A stretch of 45,814 nt of DNA from Planctomycetes bacterium TMED75 (GTDB taxonomy: Bacteria > Planctomycetota > Phycisphaerae > Phycisphaerales > SM1A02): NCBI GenBank assembly GCA_002171655.1, contig NHEC01000105.1:29239-75052 (forward strand), given 5' to 3'. Made by a program: the position numbers and the translations under genes. The notes under the pieces are model-generated. The model ran no database searches and was not told the origin of the DNA. It saw nothing but the letters and a program-made list of their open reading frames with translations. Below are positions 25,784 through 33,029 of this stretch, piece by piece (the first letter of the stretch is position 1; the number at the start of each line of letters is the position of its first letter).

Positions 25784-26975
25784 TTTCGGTCTGGATTCTT
25801 TCCAGAACCATCGGTTGACCCAGGAGTAGCTCACCCCTTACACACGAAATCCTCAAATCGATCGGATTCGAGCAGTTCTCCAGAACACCTTCCATGCGCG
25901 ATTGCAGAAGGCCCTCATCGACGAGCACCAGTCTCGATGATTCCAAATCCAGAAAGAGTTCGCGCCATTCATCACCCAGCTCCGTCATTCCGGCACCGGG
26001 TGCCAACACCGGAAGTCTTGACTTCTTCGCACTTTTCAGGACGGTCTCCGAATCACCTATTGAGACCGCAACATCTGGTCGGCCCTCGGCGGTAAGTGTG
26101 ATTTTCAGCACAGTCTCGTCAGAGGCCTGGTACGGGATGCGTACCGAAAGTCCTTCATGCACATGAAGTGAACGCACCTGTGCGTCCTCCCCGCCGGAAA
26201 GAGCGATGTTTTCCAGTTTCACCGGATCATGCACGGTCCCCTCACTTGATTCAGTCCTGGAGCATTTCTCCCAAGACCGTCTGTCCGTGTATCTGCTTTG
26301 TCCAAGTTCTGTAATCACAAGATTCCGCCACTGCACCCGGCAATCCCCCGAATGAACCTGAAGCGCGATCGAACCACTCAGATCAGCCAGATCAACGACG
26401 TCAGCACACGCCGTTCCATTCACCCAGGCGCGGATCCTTGGGCCGATCGCTTCTATTCGGTAGTGGTTCCATCCGGCCCGGTTGAAGGGGGAAGGTGCGT
26501 CGGTCTCTGCGGTCATCGGATGAATCCATCCTCTTCTTCCTTCATCGTAGAGGCCGCCCGACCAACCTCGGGCGCTGGGATCAACCTCGATCTGGTATCC
26601 CCTCAGTCGACTTTTCAAGTCACCAGCTTGTGCAAGGTGACTTCTGATTTGCCAACCCGAATTTCCCGATTCGATCATCACTTCGCCTTCGAGTATGAAA
26701 TCTCCAAAGACACGATCACTCATGAGAAAGGTATTTCTTGATCCGGAATCCAGTCCGCGCAGCAGATCTCCCTCGCGAACAAACTGAGCCCGGCCACCCA
26801 CTGTTGTCCAACCATCAAGCCCCTCCACCGGAAGTAGATTCGTGAACTCGTCGAGCTCACGCCTGATTGGCGGACGTTCCAGCCTGCTGGTTCGATCTTC
26901 CATTGCGGCTTCTTGTTCGGCCGAATGAGACGGAACCTGAATCAGAAATGCAATGACCAGCGCTTCAAGAATCAT
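25755..26975 (-). CDS. Secreted DUF1080 (3-keto-disaccharide hydrolase-like) protein
   Basis: 406 residues from the ATG at 26975, which begins a good signal peptide (MILEALVIAFLIQVPSHSAEQ); a frame 14 codons longer lacks one. The first domain (about 35-215) is the DUF1080 concanavalin-like sandwich: GLDGWTTVGG, FGDFILEGEVMIESGNSGW, GYQIEVDPS, RAGWNHYRIEAIGPRIRAWVNG and SGSIALQVHSG...WRNLVITEL. All are signature stretches of the family. DUF1080 proteins are abundant in planctomycetes and some hydrolyse 3-keto-glycosides. The C-terminal half (about 230-406) is a second beta-rich region I do not recognise. It is divergent from the PVC heme protein, a frequent partner family in sugar breakdown clusters. 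Confidence 0.85.
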   Translation of the reverse strand: MILEALVIAFLIQVPSHSAEQEAAMEDRTSRLERPPIRRELDEFTNLLPVEGLDGWTTVGGRAQFVREGDLLRGLDSGSRNTFLMSDRVFGDFILEGEVMIESGNSGWQIRSHLAQAGDLKSRLRGYQIEVDPSARGWSGGLYDEGRRGWIHPMTAETDAPSPFNRAGWNHYRIEAIGPRIRAWVNGTACADVVDLADLSGSIALQVHSGDCRVQWRNLVITELGQSRYTDRRSWEKCSRTESSEGTVHDPVKLENIALSGGEDAQVRSLHVHEGLSVRIPYQASDETVLKITLTAEGRPDVAVSIGDSETVLKSAKKSRLPVLAPGAGMTELGDEWRELFLDLESSRLVLVDEGLLQSRMEGVLENCSNPIDLRISCVRGELLLGQPMVLERIQTENGGNESKAP

Positions 26976-27078
26976 GTTGTGAGCATAGCGTGGTTGCCAG
27001 TGCTTCAGCGCCTTCACAACATCGAGTACTCACTGGATCTTCGTTCACTTCCCGGTGTATCTGCTCTAAACTGCATCC

Positions 27079-29628
27079 ATGAAGTTCAGAGGCATGATTG
27101 GGATAATCATTCCCGTGCTGTTCAGTCTGGATGTCCAGGCTCAGCAGGGTGACCACCCCGGTGAGGAGCAACCTCCGCTTCCCGCAGAATTTCAGCGGGC
27201 GCCGTCACTTCCCAGAACTCCCCTGGAACAACTCGCTTCCTTTTCGATCCAGCCGGGTTTCCGAATAGAGCTGGTGGCTTCAGAGCCATTGATCGAAGAT
27301 CCGGTTGCGATGGCCTTCGATCCTTCTGGGCGTCTCTGGGTTGTCGAGATGCGTGGGTACATGAATGACATCGATGGTTCGAATGAAACAGAACCCATTG
27401 GCCGGATCGTCGTTCTGGAAGACCTTGATGGTGATGGCCGAATGGACGAATCGGCAGTCTTCATGGACCACCTCATCCTCCCTCGTGCGATCGCTCACGC
27501 TCAGGGCGGGGTGCTTGTCGTCGAACCACCTCATCTGTTCCATGCGCTGGATCTCGATGGCGACCTGAGGGTGGACCGCGTCGAGGCTCTGGCAACTGGA
27601 TTTTCCGGCATTGAGAATCCAGAACATGCCGGCAACGGACTCGCCTGGGGCATGGATGGATGGTACGAATGTTCGCAACATCCGTTCCGTTATCAGATTG
27701 GAGACCAAGCTTCTGATCTTGGTATCCAGCGAGTCAGACCCCATGGCCAATGGGGCGTTGCAGTGGATGACCTCGGTCTCTGTTGGTATTCACCCAATTC
27801 AGAACCACTCCTGGTCGATTTCTATCCGAAGCGTTATTCCGTCCGGAACCCGAATCAAATCGGATTTCATGGGGTTGGTGTTGCGGCCGCAACCAGTCGA
27901 CGTACCCGGCCAGTGGTTCCCACCCCGGGAGTCAATCGTGGCTACCAGAAGAACGTGCTCGATGAGACCGGTCGCCTTTCGAGCTTCACTGGAGCATGCG
28001 GCACCGGGGTCTACCGAGACAACCTTCTCGGTTCTGAAGTGGAAGGCGACCTCTTCGTTTGTGAAGTTGCCGGCAACCTCGTGAAGAGATTCAACCCTCG
28101 CTACACCGAAACTTCCGTCTCTTGCGATCCAGTCGATCAAAATGGGGAATTCCTCGCTTCGAACGACGAACGTTTCCGACCGGTGCAGGCTGTGACCGGC
28201 CCTGATGGAGCTCTCTACATCTGCGACATGTATCGAGGGATCATCCAACATCGCATCTACATGACGTCCTTCCTCCGTGCGCAGGCGATCGAACGATTGC
28301 TTGAACAGCCCGCTTCGATGGGTCGTATCTGGCGAGTGGTACCTGAAGACAAGCCTGTTCGATCAGTGCCAGATCTGTCTTCTGCACCACCCGATGAACT
28401 CCTCCTGCACCTCGGTCATCCCAATGGTTCCATTCGCGACAGTGCGCAACGCCTCATCGTCGAAAGAGATTTGGTCGATCTCCAGGGAGACCTCCGGTCT
28501 ATCGCACGCACTGCGAAAGTCAATCACCACCGGATGCGATCACTTTGGACGCTCGCACTTCTGAATTGCATCACCGGCGAAGATCTCCGGGAGGCTCTGA
28601 ACGACCCTGATCCATTTGTTCGCCGGTCGGCTCTTCGAATCGCTGAAGAACATCTCGAGCAAACGAAATTGCTTGAATTGTGTCTGCTTGGTTCACGCGA
28701 CATTGATGAAGCGGTTCGAGTCCAATCGGCTCTGTCCCTCGGTCGGTGCCGGTCCCTTCAGGCCCTTGGGTTGATGAGTGACCTGCTCTTGAGGGATCCC
28801 ACATCTCGCGCCATGCGGAGTGCAATTCAGTCCAGCTTTTCTGGCAGGGAGTTGTTGTTCATCGAAGAGGTTGGAAGAGGTGGTTTGTCTCTCGCTGAAA
28901 CCCCCACCAATCGAATACTTCTCCAGGATCTGGTTGACCTCATCATGCGTGGTCGAAACCCCCAAGAGATTTCACGGCTCCTGGCCTTCATGGCAGGGTG
29001 CACGGATGATCGGCAGTGGCAACTTCGAATGGTGATCGATCGGTTCGTATCGAACCTCAAGCTGGGAACCCCGGGAGCACGATCGATTCCAATCAGCCGG
29101 CCACCGGTCGGATGGCCTGAACTTCTTTCAAGGGATGAATCAACCACTATTCGACGAGCGCGAATGTTGGACGCCGCGCTTCGCTGGCCGGAACGCGACG
29201 GGCACCTTGAGGGTTCCTCATTGGATGAATTCATCGACTTCGAAGACTTCGAGTCGATTCTCGCTCACGGAAAAAAGGTGTACACCCAGTGCCTTTCCTG
29301 CCATCAAGCCGATGGTCGAGGACTCTATCCCGTCTACCCACCTCTTGCGGACAGTCATTTTGTGACCGGTGATCCATCCATATTGGCAGCGATCATCCTT
29401 CACGGGATCAAAGGTCGAATGACCGTCGGCGGTCGAGTGTACAACCAGTCAATGCCTTCCCCTCCCATCAAGTCGGACGAGGACATTGCCGCGGTCATGA
29501 CCTACGTTCGTCATGCCTGGGGGAACCAGGGATCGCCCGTCACCCCCGAGTTCGTCTCTCAAATTCGAGATTCAACCAGTGAGCAGCGAGGGCCGATCGA
29601 TGCAGGATCCTTTGCGGATACCCGATGA
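27079..29628 (+). CDS. Exported PVC-type heme-binding protein with sugar-dehydrogenase-like propeller
   Basis: 849 residues with a signal peptide (residues 1-22, GMIGIIIPVLFSLDVQAQQ). A beta-propeller like that of membrane-bound dehydrogenases follows: FSIQPGFRIELVASEPLIEDPVAMAFDPSGRLWVVEM, then LEDLDGDGRMDESAVF. Next comes a HEAT-like helical region (about 440-620). The end is a cytochrome c domain with C738-L-S-C741-H742 and a probable axial Met (M792, NQSMPS). This propeller-HEAT-CxxCH architecture is a hallmark of Planctomycetota and Verrucomicrobia. It probably oxidises a carbohydrate and passes electrons to the heme, outside the cytoplasm. The DUF1080 gene lies divergently, 103 bases away. 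No ribosome site is evident. Confidence 0.9.
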   Translation: MKFRGMIGIIIPVLFSLDVQAQQGDHPGEEQPPLPAEFQRAPSLPRTPLEQLASFSIQPGFRIELVASEPLIEDPVAMAFDPSGRLWVVEMRGYMNDIDGSNETEPIGRIVVLEDLDGDGRMDESAVFMDHLILPRAIAHAQGGVLVVEPPHLFHALDLDGDLRVDRVEALATGFSGIENPEHAGNGLAWGMDGWYECSQHPFRYQIGDQASDLGIQRVRPHGQWGVAVDDLGLCWYSPNSEPLLVDFYPKRYSVRNPNQIGFHGVGVAAATSRRTRPVVPTPGVNRGYQKNVLDETGRLSSFTGACGTGVYRDNLLGSEVEGDLFVCEVAGNLVKRFNPRYTETSVSCDPVDQNGEFLASNDERFRPVQAVTGPDGALYICDMYRGIIQHRIYMTSFLRAQAIERLLEQPASMGRIWRVVPEDKPVRSVPDLSSAPPDELLLHLGHPNGSIRDSAQRLIVERDLVDLQGDLRSIARTAKVNHHRMRSLWTLALLNCITGEDLREALNDPDPFVRRSALRIAEEHLEQTKLLELCLLGSRDIDEAVRVQSALSLGRCRSLQALGLMSDLLLRDPTSRAMRSAIQSSFSGRELLFIEEVGRGGLSLAETPTNRILLQDLVDLIMRGRNPQEISRLLAFMAGCTDDRQWQLRMVIDRFVSNLKLGTPGARSIPISRPPVGWPELLSRDESTTIRRARMLDAALRWPERDGHLEGSSLDEFIDFEDFESILAHGKKVYTQCLSCHQADGRGLYPVYPPLADSHFVTGDPSILAAIILHGIKGRMTVGGRVYNQSMPSPPIKSDEDIAAVMTYVRHAWGNQGSPVTPEFVSQIRDSTSEQRGPIDAGSFADTR

Positions 29629-29654
29629 ACATCTCACTCTCGTCTGCAGTGAAT

Positions 29655-31802
29655 TCAATCTGATTCACTGATGATTCTGGCCCGGAGCACTGCAAGAGCC
29701 AGATCCAGGGTCGGATCCAATCGAGCTTCTGCTTCCGGAGGTCGATCGGAGCCGATCCCCGTGTACCACGCCGACCTCTGGTCATTGATCCGCATGCTTT
29801 CCTCGACCGAGATTGGAACCCACACGTCTGGTTCGACCCCCCAATCGGATGGCGCCATTTCTCGATCGATGTATTCCCAGCTCTCAAACATTTTCCGTCT
29901 CCCGGTCATTGGTTTAGGAACCATGTACCAGGCACTGGTTATTCGAGCGAGGCAGTCATCGGTGGCGCCGGGATGAATGGTTTGCACAGAACCCTTCCCG
30001 TAGGTGCGTTCGCCCAGCACCAGCACATCCTCCGAAGCTCGAAGAACCCCACTGACCAGTTCGGAAGCACTTGCGGATCCATCGTCAACCAGAATCACCA
30101 ATGGCATACCTTCGAGTTCACCATGGCGCGTGTTCACTCTTTCAATTTTCGTGCGTCCCGAGCGGCCTCTTGATTCAAAAGCTTTGCCCCAACCCATGAA
30201 CAGATTGCAGAGTTCGACTGCGACGTAGACATGGCCACCGGGATTCCCCCTCAAATCCAACACCATTCCCTCGATTCGGCCCCCCTCTTCTTGGGCTTCC
30301 TTCTGTGCATTCTGCAATGCCAGCCGGAGTGCGATATCGCCTCCGGCTCGGAACCCGTCCGGCTTCACGTAAGCGATTCGGATCGAGGGATCTGCTAACC
30401 ACGACCAGACCGGTTCACCATCGGAATTAATGTCGACCTGTTTCCACCCGGTGATCTGAGGAGTGACAACCGGCCCGATTTCAATGACCACATTCTCTTG
30501 TTCACCATCTTCATGTTCCACCAGAAGACTGATGCGATCCCGCTCAGGATCCGTCGATTTTCGGACCAGTTCCTCGATCGTGATCGGTCTGTCGATGGAA
30601 CCATCGAGTCCGAGCACGACATCTCCGTCTCGTATGCCGGCTTTTCGTGCGGGTCCCCCGTTCGACGGTCTCAAGACGATTCGACCTTGTGCGTCCTGGC
30701 CGACACTTGACCCGATTCCCCGATATTCGGAAACCACCATCCGGGTGTACTGATCAAATTCATCAGGCCAGATCACCGAGGTCTGCTTGTCCAGAGAGGC
30801 TGCGGCGCCATCGCCGAACGACCGCAATGAAAAACCTGGGGGAAGAGATGTACCTGCGAGCATTTGTTGTGATTGATCAATCGCCTCGATCAGTTCTTGT
30901 GTGTCCCCACCCGCCTGCGCTCTGATTTCCGTGTCGATTCGCTCGATGAACTGTTTCGGTACATCATGCCCGTTCTTGCGCATCACCCGGGACATGAACA
31001 CCACCTCGTCAATCCCTGCCTCGTGCAGTGATTTCAGATCAGGGCTTGAAACATGCTCCCGTTCCATAAGCTCGGTCACCTTCACGGTGTTCGCTTGCAG
31101 AGATCTGCGATCCTTTTCGGTGGTGACCACCCAATCCGAATCCGATGTCCGTTGCGTACCGTATTCCGTCATTCCTCCCATCATTCGGTCGGCAAGTACC
31201 GGATCGATCATCCTGATCATCTTCATTCGATCCGAATTGCGTTTCATCAGACGCAAAGGGTCCTCTTCCTCGGCTATTTCCTCTTGATTCAGCATCGATT
31301 CCATGGAGTCCAGCGCTTGTGCAATGCGTATTGCATCTCCCAATCGACCTTCATCTTCTGCAATGCGCGCTTCCTCGACCAAACTCCTGCGAAGCGCGGA
31401 ACCATCTTCCAGTATCCAGTTTTCTCCGGGGGCAGCAGCAGCGCCTGCTTCTTTGACGTACTCGATCTGATCCAACTCCTGCTCGGCAAGCTCTTCTAAC
31501 TTCTCTCTTCGCTGCATTCGCAGCTTCTGCAGGCCCGATCGCACGCCCTTCGCCAATTCGACCACACGTTCATCTTCACAGTCCTCGAGGAGTCTGACGG
31601 TCGCCTCGACGTCTCCGTCATCATCGATGAGCCAGCTGGATCCCTCTCCATCCGCCACCGTCCTGTATAACTCATCCCATCCCGAAGCCTTCGGTTCGTA
31701 TCGGTCAAGATGTGGCCTGGTCGGTGTACATCCAACCACCAGTCCCAGCAACAGAATCGCCAGGCAGGTTGGTCGGAACACTTTTGTTAGGGAAGCATGC
31801 AC
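29655..31802 (-). CDS. S41 family (C-terminal processing) protease lipoprotein with PDZ domain
   Basis: 715 residues from a GTG at 31802. This start is chosen because AGAGGA lies nine bases upstream and the N-terminus then reads as a lipoprotein signal (LAILLLGLVVGC, acylated Cys25). About 300 residues of acidic helix come first, with two AEDEGRLGDAIRIAQALDS-type segments that look like a helical repeat. A PDZ domain follows (about 358-445, GGPARKAGIRDGDVVLGLDG), then the S41 core. Its catalytic Ser578 lies in DDGSASASEL and the general-base Lys603 in GERTYGKGSVQT, 25 residues apart as in Tsp. It should cleave C-terminal or unfolded protein segments outside the cytoplasm. It overlaps the upstream DCC gene by 16 bases. 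Confidence 0.92.
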   Translation of the reverse strand: MHASLTKVFRPTCLAILLLGLVVGCTPTRPHLDRYEPKASGWDELYRTVADGEGSSWLIDDDGDVEATVRLLEDCEDERVVELAKGVRSGLQKLRMQRREKLEELAEQELDQIEYVKEAGAAAAPGENWILEDGSALRRSLVEEARIAEDEGRLGDAIRIAQALDSMESMLNQEEIAEEEDPLRLMKRNSDRMKMIRMIDPVLADRMMGGMTEYGTQRTSDSDWVVTTEKDRRSLQANTVKVTELMEREHVSSPDLKSLHEAGIDEVVFMSRVMRKNGHDVPKQFIERIDTEIRAQAGGDTQELIEAIDQSQQMLAGTSLPPGFSLRSFGDGAAASLDKQTSVIWPDEFDQYTRMVVSEYRGIGSSVGQDAQGRIVLRPSNGGPARKAGIRDGDVVLGLDGSIDRPITIEELVRKSTDPERDRISLLVEHEDGEQENVVIEIGPVVTPQITGWKQVDINSDGEPVWSWLADPSIRIAYVKPDGFRAGGDIALRLALQNAQKEAQEEGGRIEGMVLDLRGNPGGHVYVAVELCNLFMGWGKAFESRGRSGRTKIERVNTRHGELEGMPLVILVDDGSASASELVSGVLRASEDVLVLGERTYGKGSVQTIHPGATDDCLARITSAWYMVPKPMTGRRKMFESWEYIDREMAPSDWGVEPDVWVPISVEESMRINDQRSAWYTGIGSDRPPEAEARLDPTLDLALAVLRARIISESD

Positions 31803-32185
31803 TTTTGACTGTCCTCTTCCGCCAGTGGACAGGTTGTGGTTCTGCCAAACAGTCGATACCGAATCCTGGCCACAACTCGATATCCGAAATCCCTGATCGG
31901 CTTTGGAATGATCCACAGCACGAATGCGACTGCGGGCCAGACTCCGGAGAAACCCCGCACGACCCGGACCACAGCCGAGCTTCTCGTGAAATGGCCCTGG
32001 TCGTTGAGCAGGTGAATGGTTCCACGGTCCATTGCGACACTGCTTTCGTCAAAGCGACTTTGCCAGGTCTTCCCTCCGATTGGTGCAAATTTGAATCGTC
32101 TGCTGCGGTCCCGACTCCGGGCAAATCTGACGAATCGGCTGCAGAGTCCACATTCACCATCGTAGAAGATAATCTGTGTACTCAT
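31787..32185 (-). CDS. DCC family (DUF393) thiol-disulfide-type protein
   Basis: 132 residues from the ATG at 32185; a GTG three codons upstream is the alternative. The family motif YDGECGLCSRFVRF has D9, C12 and C15, followed by FAPIGGKT and a RSSAVVRVVRGF segment, all typical of DUF393. The C-terminal half is basic and hydrophobic (VWPAVAFVLWIIPKPIRDFGYRVVARIRYRLFG) and may associate with the membrane. Two further cysteines lie near the end (TTTCPLAEEDSQKC). These small proteins are predicted thiol-disulfide oxidoreductases; activity is unproven for most. It probably shares a transcript with the S41 protease downstream. Confidence 0.88.
   Translation of the reverse strand: MSTQIIFYDGECGLCSRFVRFARSRDRSRRFKFAPIGGKTWQSRFDESSVAMDRGTIHLLNDQGHFTRSSAVVRVVRGFSGVWPAVAFVLWIIPKPIRDFGYRVVARIRYRLFGRTTTCPLAEEDSQKCMLP
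31812..31817 (-). promoter_or_regulatory. Ribosome binding site for the S41 protease
   Basis: AGAGGA on the minus strand, nine bases before the GTG at 31802. It lies inside the 3' end of the DCC gene, consistent with coupled translation. Confidence 0.55.
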
Positions 32186-32206
32186 CTCGTTCACGGTTCA
32201 AGTATA

Positions 32207-32239
32207 GACAGGCCTCGTTTCAAAGAAACGAGGCCTGTC
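32207..32239 (-). terminator. Strong 15-bp hairpin, terminator of the sorting-tail gene
   Basis: GACAGGCCTCGTTTC and its perfect complement flank AAA. It lies 30 bases after the stop at 32270 and 22 bases before the DCC start. On the minus strand TATACTTG follows, so the T tract is poor. On the plus strand GTATTTTCC follows. It could terminate either way or insulate the downstream gene. Confidence 0.6.
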
Positions 32240-32269
32240 GTATTTTCCACGGTTAGATCGCACCAACGC

Positions 32270-32791
32270 TCAACGGCGCCGTCTTCTCGAAGAGACGATC
32301 CCTGTCATTGCGAGCAGCGTGGCGCACCCTGGGACCGGTGCGAAGTCTGAATTGAACACGTGCCCGTCCCATGAACCGTCAGACAACATCCGATCCGAGA
32401 ACCCCACGTTGGAAAACTCCCACTCGGCGGATTCATCGGATTTGGTCCAGTAGTGCCAGTAGTCCATGCCCCCTGGACCGCCTCCAAAACCCTCGTCCTG
32501 GTCGGCCCCGATCGACAATCCGTACAACGAGTCACCAAACGAGTACGTCACGATGTCCGGGACGAAATATCCGGTCTGAGCCGCTTCGATCACATCGAAC
32601 ACTTCTCTGCCAGACATTGGTTCCGAATAGCTGATCTCATAAAGGTATTGATTCCCGTTCGTGAATTGAAAAACGAGTGAACTCGTGGAGTCCCCACTCC
32701 CGATCTGAAAACTGTCGACTACTTCAGCCTGAGCTGACCCGACAAAGGTACAAAACGACAGCGTTGCAGCTGTTAGATACATCCGATACAT
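32270..32791 (-). CDS. Exported protein with PEP-CTERM-like C-terminal sorting tail
   Basis: 173 residues from the ATG at 32791, which has TAGG six bases upstream; a TTG five codons earlier also opens the frame. A signal peptide (MYRMYLTAATLSFCTFVGSAQA) is followed by a beta-rich acidic body of about 120 residues. The tail is VPGCATLLAMTGIVSSRRRRR: a Pro-Gly, a short hydrophobic stretch and a run of five Arg at the very end. This is the planctomycete variant of the PEP-CTERM exosortase signal. The protein is likely processed and attached to, or released from, the cell surface. The body is not a family I recognise. It is divergent from the kelch-symporter gene. Confidence 0.82.
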   Translation of the reverse strand: MYRMYLTAATLSFCTFVGSAQAEVVDSFQIGSGDSTSSLVFQFTNGNQYLYEISYSEPMSGREVFDVIEAAQTGYFVPDIVTYSFGDSLYGLSIGADQDEGFGGGPGGMDYWHYWTKSDESAEWEFSNVGFSDRMLSDGSWDGHVFNSDFAPVPGCATLLAMTGIVSSRRRRR

Positions 32792-33029
32792 CAGAAACCT
32801 ACTCAATCTTTGTGGTTCAAATGGACCGCACTTTTCGCGAGCGCGGTATTACCCGGCACTCTGAATACAGACCCGACTTACTTCGTCTTGCTTGCGAAGA
32901 TCACGGTGACGCGTTCGTCGTGGAATTTCACCACGTTCCGTACCAGAGATACCACCACGTGAACATTACGCGGTGCCCAATCCTAGTGATTACCCTGCGA
33001 GATTCAAGCAAACCCGTCACAATGGCAAC

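Noticed and set aside
29647-29670. 8-bp inverted repeat (CAGTGAAT/ATTCACTG) over the stop of the S41 protease gene
   Set aside because: Short stem, eight-base loop and no T tract; it could arise by chance in convergent gene ends.
31712-32350. 212-residue plus-strand frame opposite the DCC gene and hairpin
   Set aside because: It spans a perfect hairpin and the well-supported DCC motif on the other strand; no domain of its own.
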